Shown piece by piece: positions 8,659-16,597 of a stretch of DNA of 64,000 nucleotides; the stretch's first letter is position 1; the number at the start of each line of letters is the position of its first letter. The stretch covers positions 1-64,000 of the forward strand of contig JAHIQI010000052.1 of NCBI GenBank assembly GCA_018902755.1, read 5' to 3'. Source of the stretch: Pseudomonadota bacterium. Lineage in GTDB: Bacteria > Desulfobacterota > Desulfarculia > Desulfarculales > Desulfarculaceae. The notes beneath the pieces were generated by a model. That model was given only the letters and a program-made list of their open reading frames with translations, did no database searches and was not told the DNA's origin. Both the position numbers and the translations under genes were made by a program.

Positions 8659-9015
8659 TCATTCCTGGCCCGGCCCCTGGCTCTCCAGGCGGGCTTCCAC
8701 CTGGGCCAGGCGCCGCCGAAGCTCCTCGGCCTCGGCCTGCAGGTCCTGGGCGGTGGGGCCCATGGCCGCCGGGCCGTAACCCTGGCCATAGCCCATGCCG
8801 TAGCCCTGGCCACGGCCGCGTCCACGGCCGCGTCCACGGCCATAGGCCCGGCCTCCGCCGCAGGGGCCCATGCCCCGTCCCCGTCCCTGGCCATAGGCCG
8901 TGGGGGCTCCCCAGGACGCGCCTTGTCCGGTGTTGGCATATCCGCTGCAACGTCCCCGGCCTCCGCCGGTCATGGGCCCTTGGCCCATGGGTCCTCTTCC
9001 GTTGAATCCAGGCAT
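8659..9015 (-). CDS. DUF5320 domain protein
   Basis: 118 aa; ATG 9015 is preceded by GGAGGCAAG. It opens with the family signature MPGFNGRGPMGQGPMTGGG and RGRCSGY, followed by a Gly/Arg/Tyr-rich low-complexity stretch with one CGGG. It ends in a predicted coiled coil of about 30 residues (DLQAEAEELRRRLAQVEARL), as usual for the family. It probably shares a transcript with the DUF134 gene just upstream and the smaller paralogue downstream. The function is unknown; a metal or redox-cofactor link is the common suggestion. Confidence 0.85.
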   Translation of the reverse strand: MPGFNGRGPMGQGPMTGGGRGRCSGYANTGQGASWGAPTAYGQGRGRGMGPCGGGRAYGRGRGRGRGRGQGYGMGYGQGYGPAAMGPTAQDLQAEAEELRRRLAQVEARLESQGPGQE

Positions 9016-9038
9016 ATCTTGCCTCCTTGTCTTGCTGG

Positions 9039-9437
9039 TTATTCTTGGGCGGGGCCGCCGCCTTGTCGGCCTCCACGGCCTCGCCCCATGCCCCGGCCCA
9101 TGCCGCGCCCGCCGCCGTGTCCCCGGCCCATGCCTCGGCCCGGTCCGGGAGGCACCAGCTCGTAGTCGCCACCGGCCACCACCAGCTCCATGCCACCGTT
9201 CAGGGCACGGGCCACAGCCGTCCTGGCCGCGGCCAGCACCCGCCCGAAGGTCTGACGGCTCACCCCCATGAGGGCGGCCGCCTCCTCCTGGTCCAGCCCT
9301 TCCACCTCGGCTAGGCGCAGGGCCTCCAGGCCCTCCACCGGCAACACCACCTCCCCGGCGGGGGGGCGGTCGTAAGGTCCGAAACGGCGGGCCGGGGGTT
9401 CGGCGTATATGCGGCGGCAGCGGCGTGGTCTGGGCAT
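9039..9437 (-). CDS. DUF134 family helix-turn-helix protein
   Basis: A predicted DNA-binding regulator of 132 aa from ATG 9437 (GGAGGAG precedes it closely; a TTG at 9449 is possible). Family marks are MPRPRRCRRI at the N-terminus, EALRLAEVEGLDQEEAAALM and the helix-turn-helix GVSRQTFGRVLAAARTAVARAL at about residues 65-86. The C-terminus is an unusual RGMGRGHGG-type Gly/Arg/Met tail resembling its DUF5320 neighbours. Palindromes in its own promoter (9454-9526) suggest autoregulation. Confidence 0.88.
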   Translation of the reverse strand: MPRPRRCRRIYAEPPARRFGPYDRPPAGEVVLPVEGLEALRLAEVEGLDQEEAAALMGVSRQTFGRVLAAARTAVARALNGGMELVVAGGDYELVPPGPGRGMGRGHGGGRGMGRGMGRGRGGRQGGGPAQE

Positions 9438-9453
9438 TGACTCCTCCAAATAG

Positions 9454-9526
9454 TTATGAGCCTATGCCCATAACTTAAGGCGGGGCCGTGGGCCTGTCAA
9501 GCGTTATTTTGAGCGTACGCCCAAAA
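9454..9526 (-). promoter_or_regulatory. paired palindromic operator upstream of the DUF134 gene
   Basis: Two related 20-bp imperfect palindromes start 53 bp apart: 9454-9473 (core TGAGCCTATGCCCA) and 9507-9526 (core TGAGCGTACGCCCA, one mismatched pair). Both fit TGAGCnTAnGCCCA with A/T-rich flanks. The position just upstream of the DUF134 start fits a regulator binding two sites about five helical turns apart. Confidence 0.6.
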
Positions 9527-9694
9527 ACTCGGGGGGCGCGAAAAGCTTACCCTTTTCAGAACGGCCCGAGTGGGCCATAATTAGGGCCACGCAGTAGCAC
9601 CGGGGACCATTTCCCGGCATGGCTCACCATGGGTCCGAGACGGCCGGGCCGGGGGGAATCTTCCCGGCGCGCCGATACCATAAGGAGGAATAAA

Positions 9695-10435
9695 ATGTTC
9701 AGCAAAGTGCACCGCCTGGCGATTTTGGCCGTATGTCTGGGGGTCGTGGCCCTTCTGGCCGGTTGCGCCGCCACCTACACCGGCATCCGCTACGCCGACC
9801 TGAAGGTGGAAAACAAGATGAGCGCCTCCATCTTCATGGACCCGGTTCCCCCGGCCCAGCGCACCGTGTTCATCCAGGTGCGCAACACCACGGACAAGCA
9901 GTTCAACCTGCAACCGGACATCGTGGCCGCGGTGCAGGCCAAGGGATTCAAGGTGGTGGACGACCCCAACCAGGCCCACTACTGGCTGCAAGCCAACGTT
10001 CTCTCCGTGGGCCTGACCGATGAATCGGCCCTGGAGAAGGCCTCCATGGCCGGCTTCGGCGGACCCATCGCGGGCGGAGCCATCGGCGCGGTGCTGGGCG
10101 GCAGCCAGGCGGCAGCCGGCGCGGCCATCGGCGCGGTGGCCGGCGGCGCGGCCGAGCTGATCTCCGGGGCCATGGTCAAGGTGAACACCTACGCGGTGGT
10201 CACCGACCTGCAGATCTCCGAGCGCGGGGCCTCGCCCACCTCCCAGACCTTCAACACCCGCCTGCAGCAGGGCACTGGCCAGACCACGGTAAGCCAGCAG
10301 TCGGCCAGCACCAGCGGCATGAAGAAGTACCAGACCCGCATAATCTCAACCGCGCGCAAGACCAACCTGGAGTGGCCCGAGGCCTACCCCGCCCTGCGCC
10401 AGGGCATCGCCCAGTCCATCGCCGGGGTCATCTAA
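9695..10435 (+). CDS. TraT-like complement-resistance family outer-membrane lipoprotein
   Basis: 246 aa from ATG 9695, which follows AAGGAGG; earlier in-frame starts lack a site. The signal peptide ends in the lipobox LLAGC (Cys24). It resembles TraT: YTGIRYADLKVENKMSASIF near the N-terminus, a QVRNTTDKQF strand, then a Gly/Ala-rich hydrophobic core (residues ~118-155, GGPIAGGAIGAVLGG). TraT itself acts in surface exclusion on plasmids, but chromosomal homologues like this one have no assigned role. There are no conjugation genes nearby. It is a single gene followed by its own terminator. Confidence 0.85.
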   Translation: MFSKVHRLAILAVCLGVVALLAGCAATYTGIRYADLKVENKMSASIFMDPVPPAQRTVFIQVRNTTDKQFNLQPDIVAAVQAKGFKVVDDPNQAHYWLQANVLSVGLTDESALEKASMAGFGGPIAGGAIGAVLGGSQAAAGAAIGAVAGGAAELISGAMVKVNTYAVVTDLQISERGASPTSQTFNTRLQQGTGQTTVSQQSASTSGMKKYQTRIISTARKTNLEWPEAYPALRQGIAQSIAGVI

Positions 10436-10465
10436 AAAGCCCCGCCCCAAATCGCTTTCAAGCCT

Positions 10466-10494
10466 CCGGCCCCCATGGGCCGGGGGCATTTTTG
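10466..10494 (+). terminator. Rho-independent terminator of the TraT-like gene
   Basis: CCGGCCC (10466-10472) and GGGCCGG (10477-10483) enclose a 4-nt loop and are followed by GGGCATTTTT. It lies 31 bases past the stop codon. Confidence 0.75.
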
Positions 10495-10604
10495 TGTGCC
10501 CGAGGCTTGGTGAACATTGGATGGCGGGGCTGTCCCTTGGCCGCGTTTCAGGTTAGTATTTGACAGGATGAACCATCGTGGGGGGCGCGCGGGGAGGGTA
10601 CGAC

Positions 10605-10985
10605 ATGTTCAAGGTGATGCCGGAAAGCGGGGACCGTCTTTTGGCGGTGGAGGTGCTGCGCACCTATTCCAAAAAGGACGTGGAGGCCTTTGACCAGATC
10701 ATGGACCAGTGGATGGCCCGGGCCGGGGGCCGCCTGAACATGCTGATCAGGCTGGACCGCCTGGACCTGAGCAAGGTTACTCTGGATAACTACATCGAGG
10801 ACTGCCGCCGCGCCCTGCAACGCAGGGACAATCTGGAGCGCATCGCGGTGGTGGGCGACAGCGAGATGGCCCGGAGCCTGGTGACAATGGACAACCTGAT
10901 CATGGCCAACGCCAAGAGGGGGGTCACCGAGCGCTACTTCGACGTGGAAGATATTGAGAAGGCTTGGGCCTTCGTTCGCGCCTAG
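10605..10985 (+). CDS. SpoIIAA-like (STAS-fold) protein
   Basis: 126 aa from ATG 10605, preceded by GGGGAGGG. The pattern is that of the SpoIIAA-like family: an N-terminal sensing strand (FKVMPESGDRLLAVEVLRTY), LNMLIRLDRLDLSKVTLDN, ERIAVVGDSEMARSLVTM, and a C-terminal RYFDVEDIEKAWAFVRA helix. These small cytosolic alpha/beta proteins may bind lipids or act as switches; the specific role is unknown. It lies alone between a terminator and a repeat-filled gap. Confidence 0.75.
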   Translation: MFKVMPESGDRLLAVEVLRTYSKKDVEAFDQIMDQWMARAGGRLNMLIRLDRLDLSKVTLDNYIEDCRRALQRRDNLERIAVVGDSEMARSLVTMDNLIMANAKRGVTERYFDVEDIEKAWAFVRA

Positions 10986-10996
10986 GTGCCTGGGTG

Positions 10997-11121
10997 GGCG
11001 GCTTCGTCAGCTGCCCGTGGGCGGCGTTGCCGGCATCGCTTAGGCCTCGACGTAGATTATGCTACGCCTCCGGCCTGCGCTTGCCGGACGCCTTGCCCAC
11101 GAACACCTGACAAAGCCGCTG
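10997..11121. repeat. long-palindrome intergenic repeat, copy 1
   Basis: About 122 bp. Outer arms GCGGCTTCGTCAG and CTGACAAAGCCGC are near-perfect complements. The inner arms CTGCCCGTGGGC/GCCCACGAACAC and a central CGTAG...CTACG stem let the whole unit fold into one long hairpin. It is the same subtype as the copy at 60006. Confidence 0.8.
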
Positions 11122-11126
11122 ATCCC

Positions 11127-11469
11127 TTGTCGTTGCGAGGAGCGGCTACCCGCCGCGACGAAGCAAGCTTTGTCCGCCAACGGGTGTTCTCACAACGGCA
11201 TGATGGGCGCGTTCATTGCCCTGCGACGCCTGGCTGTGCCGCGAATATGTCCCGGTGGTTGTTCTCGGCAAAATTATAGATTGGCGTAGGTTGGCGTAGA
11301 GGGCGCAAGCCCGAAACCCAACAATTCCCTTCATGTGAGCGCGCCAAGATGTTGGGTTTCGCTTCGCTCTACCCAACCTACAAAATCAAATAAATAGGGG
11401 CGGGGATAAAACCCGCCCCTACGCCAAGATCGATTTTTCTTTGGTGGCCCGCGCTCTGCCCTCGCCGAC
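11127..11469. repeat. composite of short hairpin repeats between convergent genes
   Basis: This stretch holds a TCGTTGCGAGG...CGACGAAGCAAGC element (11129-11168) and a GCGTAGGTTGG...AACCCAACA element (11284-11328). It also holds an inverted copy of the latter (GTTGGGTTTCGC...ACCCAACCTAC, 11350-11383) and a GGGGCGGG/CCCGCCCC hairpin (11395-11423). No gene is visible. The last hairpin may serve as a terminator for the minus-strand DUF4019 gene. Confidence 0.6.
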
Positions 11470-11916
11470 CTACTTTAAATAATAGCCCGCCACCCGCCAC
11501 TGGCCGTCGCCGCCCTTGAGCATGGCCACCTGCTCCAACAATTTGGGCAGCTTGTTGAAGTTAGGCTCGTACACCAGCAGGTAATAGTCGCCCTTGGGCG
11601 CGCCGGGCAGGTCCTTGGCCGGGCGGCTGTGCAACAGCTTGCGGCCCTTGGACGGGCCGGTCTTGGCGGCCAGCTCGCTCATGAGCTTTTGCCACTCGGC
11701 CGGGGTGGTCGACTTTTGCAAGACCGGCGCGCACAGCTCGTAGGCGGCCACGTAGTCGCCCTTGCCCAAGAGCTGCAGCCAGTGCAGGGACTGGGCTTGG
11801 GCCTTGGCCTCCTGCACGTCCGCCGCCCGGGCCGGCGCGCTCAGGTATAGCCCCAGCAGGGCCAGCAAAACGAGCAGGCAGGCGCGGTTCGCGGCGAACT
11901 TTTTCAACCCAGTCAT
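11470..11916 (-). CDS. DUF4019 domain protein, secreted
   Basis: 148 aa with an N-terminal hydrophobic signal (residues ~12-31, ending APARAA), so periplasmic. The mature part shows DUF4019 hallmarks: a WLQLLGKGDYVAAYELC helix pair, EWQKLM, the SRP...LPGAPKGDYYLLVYE core strands and the closing DGQWRVAGYYLK. The function is unknown. It starts 46 bases after metG, in the same direction, so it may be the last gene of that operon. Confidence 0.8.
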   Translation of the reverse strand: MTGLKKFAANRACLLVLLALLGLYLSAPARAADVQEAKAQAQSLHWLQLLGKGDYVAAYELCAPVLQKSTTPAEWQKLMSELAAKTGPSKGRKLLHSRPAKDLPGAPKGDYYLLVYEPNFNKLPKLLEQVAMLKGGDGQWRVAGYYLK

Positions 11917-11962
11917 GACAGCCTCCCTTTTGGCGCGGGCAGGCGCGACAGTGATTTTTGCC

Positions 11963-13924
11963 TTAGCGCACCTGGCTGCCCACAGGGGTGGGCTTGCTGG
12001 GCGAGACCACGCACAGGCCGTCCGGCCCCACCGCCGCCAGGACCATGCCCTGGCTGGTGATGCCCCGTAGCTTGGCTGGCTTGAGGTTGGCCACGATGAC
12101 CACCTGCAGGCCCACCAGCTCCTCGGGCGCGTAGTGCTGGGCCACCCCGGCCACCACGGTGCGGGGCTCGTCTTCGCCCGCGTCCAGGGTCAGCTTGAGG
12201 ATCTTGTCCGCCTTGGGGATGCGCTCGGCCGTGAGCACCGTGGCCACCTTCAGCTTCACCTGGCCGAACTGCTCGATGCTGATCTCGGTCGGCTCCGCGG
12301 CGGCCTTGGGGGCGGGCTTGGTATCGGCTTTTTGCTCGGCCTTGGCCGCCTTGGCCTGCACCTTCTTGGTGTCGATGCGCGGGAACAGGGCGGGCGGCTG
12401 GTGGGTCTGGGACCCCGGCGCCAGCAGGGCCTGACCCTTTTCCAGCAGGGCCAGCATGCCCGGCTCGATGCTTCCCAGACCCAAAACCCCGGCCATCTTC
12501 TCGGCGGTCAGCGGCATCACCGGCCGGATCATCACCGCCACCTTGGCCAGGAGCTGGCAGAGGTCGTGCAGCACCCGGTCCAGGCGGGGGGCCAGGGCCG
12601 GGTCCTTGTCCAGGGTCCATGGCTCGCTGACCACCACGTACTTGTTGGCCGCGCCGATGAGGCTCCACACCGAGGCCAGAGCCTTGTGGAAGGAGAAGCG
12701 CTCGTTTTCCCGCCGGTACTCGGCCAGCACCGCCTCGGCCAGCTTGGCCAGCTCGGCGTCCTGGGGCTGCTCTGGGCCGGGCTGGGGCACCACCCCGCCC
12801 CGGTACTTGTGCAGCATGTTCAGCACTCGCGAGAACAGGTTGCCCAGGTCGTTGGCCAAATCGGAGTTGTAGCGCTCCACCAGGAGCTGTTCGCTGAAGC
12901 TGGAGTCAAGGCCGAAGGACATCTCGCGCATCACGAAATAGCGGAAGGCCTCCACCCCGTAGATCTCGGCCAGCTCCAGGGGGCGCACCACGTTGCCCAA
13001 GCTTTTGGACATCTTGGCCTGGTCCACGTTCCAGTAACCGTGCACGTTCAGGTGCTGGTACAGGTAGTCCTGGGCCGGGCGTCCCTCGGCCCTGGCCAGG
13101 GACATGAGCATGGTGGGCCAGAAGATGGCGTGGGGCTTCAGGATGTCCTTGGCGATGAGGTGCTGGGCCCCGGGCCAAAACTTGGCCATGTTGTCCCCGT
13201 CCGGCCAGCCCAGGCCGGTGAGGTAGTTGATCAGCGCGTCGAACCACACGTAGGTGACGTAGTTCGGGTCAAAGGGCAGGTCGATGCCCCAGGTCAGGCG
13301 GGTCTTGGGGCGGCTGATGCACAGATCCTCCAGCCCCTGCTCCAGCATGGAGAGCACCTCGTTCTTGTAGCGCTCGGGCCGGATGAAATCCGGATGGGCC
13401 TCGATGTGGGCCTTGAGCTGCTCAGTGTAGTTGCTCATGCGGAAGAAATAGTTCTCTTCTTCCTGGTACACCGGCACGGTGCCGTGGTCCGGGCACTTGC
13501 CGCCCTCCATCTCGTGCTCGGTGAGGAAGCGCTCGCAGCCCACGCAGTAGTGGCCGCCGTACTTGGCGAAGTAGATGTCGCCCGCGTCGTAGACCTTTTG
13601 CAGGATGCTGGTCACCACCTGCTTGTGGTCCGCGTCGGTGGTGCGGATGAACTTGTCGTTGGTGATGTGCAGCTCGGGCCACAGGTGGCGGAACTTGCCG
13701 CTGATCTGGTCGGCGTACTGCTGGGGAGTCACCCCCCGCTCCTGGGCGGCCTGGGCGATCTTGTCGCCGTGCTCGTCGGTGCCGGTCTGGAAGCGCACCT
13801 CGTCCCCGGCCAAGCGATGGAACCGCGATGCCACGTCGGCCACTATGGTGGTGTAGGCGTGGCCCAGGTGGGGCTCCGCGTTCACGTAGTAGATGGGGGT
13901 GGTGATGTAAAACGGCTGGCTCAT
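11963..13924 (-). CDS. metG: methionyl-tRNA synthetase with C-terminal tRNA-binding domain
   Basis: Charges tRNA-Met. It is 653 aa, class I: the HIGH-type signature PHLGHAYT near residue 18, a zinc knuckle (CVGCERFLTEHEMEGGKCPDHG split over two Cys pairs, ~127-147) and KMSKSLGNVV near residue 304. A Lys/Ala-rich linker (~500-545) leads to an EMAP-II/Trbp111 OB-fold (VATVLTAERIPKADKILKL ... GITSQGMVLAA), which dimerises and binds tRNA. Its start overlaps the ricT stop by 4 bases, indicating translational coupling. Confidence 0.97.
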   Translation of the reverse strand: MSQPFYITTPIYYVNAEPHLGHAYTTIVADVASRFHRLAGDEVRFQTGTDEHGDKIAQAAQERGVTPQQYADQISGKFRHLWPELHITNDKFIRTTDADHKQVVTSILQKVYDAGDIYFAKYGGHYCVGCERFLTEHEMEGGKCPDHGTVPVYQEEENYFFRMSNYTEQLKAHIEAHPDFIRPERYKNEVLSMLEQGLEDLCISRPKTRLTWGIDLPFDPNYVTYVWFDALINYLTGLGWPDGDNMAKFWPGAQHLIAKDILKPHAIFWPTMLMSLARAEGRPAQDYLYQHLNVHGYWNVDQAKMSKSLGNVVRPLELAEIYGVEAFRYFVMREMSFGLDSSFSEQLLVERYNSDLANDLGNLFSRVLNMLHKYRGGVVPQPGPEQPQDAELAKLAEAVLAEYRRENERFSFHKALASVWSLIGAANKYVVVSEPWTLDKDPALAPRLDRVLHDLCQLLAKVAVMIRPVMPLTAEKMAGVLGLGSIEPGMLALLEKGQALLAPGSQTHQPPALFPRIDTKKVQAKAAKAEQKADTKPAPKAAAEPTEISIEQFGQVKLKVATVLTAERIPKADKILKLTLDAGEDEPRTVVAGVAQHYAPEELVGLQVVIVANLKPAKLRGITSQGMVLAAVGPDGLCVVSPSKPTPVGSQVR

Positions 13925-14925
13925 GTGGTTTTGGGTCCCTTTTTGCCCCGGCGGCGCGGCCGCCGCCGGCGGGAAGAGGCGGGTTTGCCGTCCGTTGCCT
14001 CGGACTCCGGCGCGTTGGGCTGGTCCTGATTGGCGGGGCCGGGGGCGGCTGGTTTCGCCTTGTTGGCTCTGTTGTCGTTGTTGGCGGGAGCGGGGGCCTG
14101 TTCCGGGGGCCGGTTCAGCAGGGTGTCCAGCTCCTCGGGCCCCACGGCCAACTCGCCCTCGCCGGGGATGTACAGGGTCACCCGCTTTTCCAGAACGTTC
14201 TGGCGGATGACCTTGGCCTCGCGGCCGTCAGCCAGATTCAGGCGCTTACCCAGCTTGGGAAGGTCCTTCTTGAGGGCCTTGTAGGTTTCGAACTCATAGG
14301 TTAGGCAGCACATCAGGCGGCCGCAGAGCCCGCTGATCTTGGTGGGATTCAGCGAGAGGTTCTGCTCCTTGGCCATCTTCACGCTCACCGGCTCGAAGTC
14401 CTTGAGGAAGGTGGCGCAGCAGATTTCCCGGCCGCAGGAGCCCAGGCCGCCCAGAAGCTTGGCCTCGTGGCGCACGCCGATCTGGCGCATCTCCACCCTG
14501 GTGCGCAGGCGTCCCACCATGTCGCGCACCAGCTCCCGGAAGTCCAGGCGCCCCTCGGCGGTAAAGAAGAAGATCATCTTGGTGCGGTCGAACAGGCACT
14601 CCACCTTGACCAGGTTCATGTCCAGCTTGCGGGCGGCGACGCGCTCCTGGCAGTAGCGGTAGGCCTCTTTCTCCAGCACCGTGTTCTGGGTCTGCTGTTC
14701 CAGGTCTTCCGGAGTGGCCAAGCGAAACACCTGCTTGAGCGGGGGGGCCTCGCTGCCCTCGGGCGGCTCGGGCAGGGCCCTGGGCCCACGGGTAATCTCG
14801 CCCAGGGCCAGACCGGCCTCGGTGTCCACGATAACGAAGTCGCCGGGCTTGAGTACGAACAGGCCGGCGTCGAAGTCGTATATTTTGCTGCCGCGGGAAA
14901 AGCGGACTCCCACTACCTTAGGCAT
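13921..14925 (-). CDS. ricT: PSP1/RicT (YaaT)-family protein
   Basis: 334 aa. The N-terminal PSP1 domain (VVGVRFSRGSKIYDFDAG) and the Cys-rich block GSCGREICCATFLKDF ... GLCGRLMCCLTYE (~155-210) define the family. In Bacillus the Ric proteins form an Fe-S complex that guides RNase Y maturation; here the role is inferred. The last ~75 residues are a disordered Pro/Ala/Asn then Arg-rich tail, a possible RNA-binding extension. The order holB-ricT with an 8-base overlap is widely conserved, and metG follows with a 4-base overlap. Confidence 0.88.
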   Translation of the reverse strand: MPKVVGVRFSRGSKIYDFDAGLFVLKPGDFVIVDTEAGLALGEITRGPRALPEPPEGSEAPPLKQVFRLATPEDLEQQTQNTVLEKEAYRYCQERVAARKLDMNLVKVECLFDRTKMIFFFTAEGRLDFRELVRDMVGRLRTRVEMRQIGVRHEAKLLGGLGSCGREICCATFLKDFEPVSVKMAKEQNLSLNPTKISGLCGRLMCCLTYEFETYKALKKDLPKLGKRLNLADGREAKVIRQNVLEKRVTLYIPGEGELAVGPEELDTLLNRPPEQAPAPANNDNRANKAKPAAPGPANQDQPNAPESEATDGKPASSRRRRPRRRGKKGPKTT

Positions 14926-15913
14926 GCTTTGGGGCCTCCTTTAGACCCGCCAATAACACCACCATGGCCAGCTCCGGCGCGGCGTTGCCCAGGATTTGTC
15001 CCTGGGTTCGGCGCACCTGGGCAAAGGCCCGGCAGGCGTCGGCGATATTCAGCTCCGCCGTGGGTCCGGGCAGCCAGGCCATTCGGCCCCGCCCGGCGGC
15101 GGTGACCGCCGCGTCGCGAAAGTAAAGGGCCAGCAGGTCCAGGGCCTGGCTGATGCCCTCGCGGTCGATGCCGCCGCTGCCCCGGTGGGTTCCCACCAGG
15201 GCTTCGGCAAAGCCCCAGTCCTCCAGGGCCTGGCCTCCGGCGGTGAGTTGGTTTACCAGGCGCTCCAGGTCGGCCTGCAATACGGCGGTGTCCAGTTGCA
15301 GGGCGCGGCCCAGGCTGCCCCCGGCCAGGCCCGCCTTGAGCCGGGCGTCGGCCTCGGGCTCGCCCCGGCGCACCAGCTCGGCGGCGATCTCCTCGCCGGT
15401 CAGCGGCATGAAGCTCACCTTGCGGCAGCGGCTGACCAGGGTGGGCAACAGCTCCTTGGCGTCGCCCACGGTGAGCACCAAGATATTGTTCGGCGGCGGC
15501 TCTTCCAGGGTTTTGAGCAGGGCGTTGGCGCTGGCCGGGTTCAGGTGCTCGGCCTGCTTGATCAGGATCATGCGCTTGCCCCCGCCGAAGGGGGCGAAGC
15601 CGGTGGCCCGGATGGCCTCGCGCACCGCCTCCACCTTGATCTGGCTGGAGCGGGCCTCGCTGGGCGGGGCCAGCACCAGAAAGTCCTCATGGGTTCCGGC
15701 GGCCAGGCGATGGCAGGAGCCGCAGTGTCCGCAGGGGCCTTCCGGGGTGGGCTCGGTGCAGTTCACCGCCGCGAACAGGGCCTGGGCGGTGGTGGCGCGT
15801 CCCACGCCGCCGGGGCCCACGAACATGTAGGCATGGGCCAGGCGCTGGGCTTGGATCTCGCCTTCCAGTTGGGCCACCGCCCGGCGCTGGCCTATGACAC
15901 CGGTTAAGTGCAT
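14918..15913 (-). CDS. holB: DNA polymerase III delta' subunit
   Basis: Clamp-loader subunit, 331 aa, an AAA+ fold. It shows a degenerate Walker A (GPGGVGRATTAQAL, no canonical GKT), a zinc finger (C-x8-C-x2-C-x2-C: CTEPTPEGPCGHCGSC) and the sensor region NALLKTLEEPPPNNILVL. The lost P-loop Lys fits delta', which does not hydrolyse ATP. It starts 6 bases after the tmk stop. Confidence 0.93.
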   Translation of the reverse strand: MHLTGVIGQRRAVAQLEGEIQAQRLAHAYMFVGPGGVGRATTAQALFAAVNCTEPTPEGPCGHCGSCHRLAAGTHEDFLVLAPPSEARSSQIKVEAVREAIRATGFAPFGGGKRMILIKQAEHLNPASANALLKTLEEPPPNNILVLTVGDAKELLPTLVSRCRKVSFMPLTGEEIAAELVRRGEPEADARLKAGLAGGSLGRALQLDTAVLQADLERLVNQLTAGGQALEDWGFAEALVGTHRGSGGIDREGISQALDLLALYFRDAAVTAAGRGRMAWLPGPTAELNIADACRAFAQVRRTQGQILGNAAPELAMVVLLAGLKEAPKHA

Positions 15914-15919
15914 GATGCT

Positions 15920-16597
15920 CTACGCCGTCAAGCGCTTGAACTCCTTGAGCAAAGGTTCGGCCAGGGCCCAAACGGCCAGGGCCACCTCGTCCTGGGGCAT
16001 GGAGGCGTCGACCACCTTGATGCGCTCCGGCTCGGCCGCGGCCTGGTCCAGGAACCCCTGGCGCACCTGCCGGTGAAACTCCAGGCCCTCGTTTTCCAGG
16101 CGGTCCGTGGTGAGCCCCAGCTCGCCCTGGCGCTTGTTCACCCGCCGAAGCCCCAGGCCCGGCTCCAGGTCCAGGAGAATGGTGAGATCGGGCCACACCT
16201 CGCCGCAGGCCCAGCGGTTGAGCCCGCGCACCCACTCCACCCCCAGGCCCCGGGCCCGGCCCTGGTAGACCTCGCTGGAGTCGGCGAAGCGGTCACAGAT
16301 CACCACCTGGCCCCCTTCCAGGGCCGGGGCGATGACCCGCTCCACGTGCTGAGCCCGGTCGGCCAGGTACAACAACAGCTCCGAGCGCTGGCCGGGGTGG
16401 TCGTTGCCCGGCGTGGTCAACAGGTCGCGCACCGAGGCGCCCAACTGGGTGGCCCCCGGCTCCCGGGTGCCGGTCACGGTAAGGCCCAGGCCCCGCGCCC
16501 GGCGCACCAGCATGCGCTGCTGGGTGCTCTTGCCCACTCCCTCGCCGCCCTCCAGGGTGATGAAGGGCGGCACGGCTTTGATTTCTTCCAAAGCCAT
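15920..16597 (-). CDS. tmk: thymidylate kinase
   Basis: Phosphorylates dTMP to dTDP. 225 aa with P-loop FITLEGGEGVGKST, the DR(Y/F)-type motif VVICDRFADSSEVYQG and TILLDLEPGLGLRRV. The lid region near 150 (NKRQGELGL) is Arg-poor. Its ATG directly abuts the stop codon of the upstream YhaM-like gene, and holB follows within 6 bases, a common tmk-holB pairing. Confidence 0.95.
   Translation of the reverse strand: MALEEIKAVPPFITLEGGEGVGKSTQQRMLVRRARGLGLTVTGTREPGATQLGASVRDLLTTPGNDHPGQRSELLLYLADRAQHVERVIAPALEGGQVVICDRFADSSEVYQGRARGLGVEWVRGLNRWACGEVWPDLTILLDLEPGLGLRRVNKRQGELGLTTDRLENEGLEFHRQVRQGFLDQAAAEPERIKVVDASMPQDEVALAVWALAEPLLKEFKRLTA

Noticed and set aside
9695..10435. TraT-like gene as evidence of a conjugative element
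   Set aside because: No other transfer, plasmid or integration genes are nearby, and chromosomal TraT-like lipoproteins are common.
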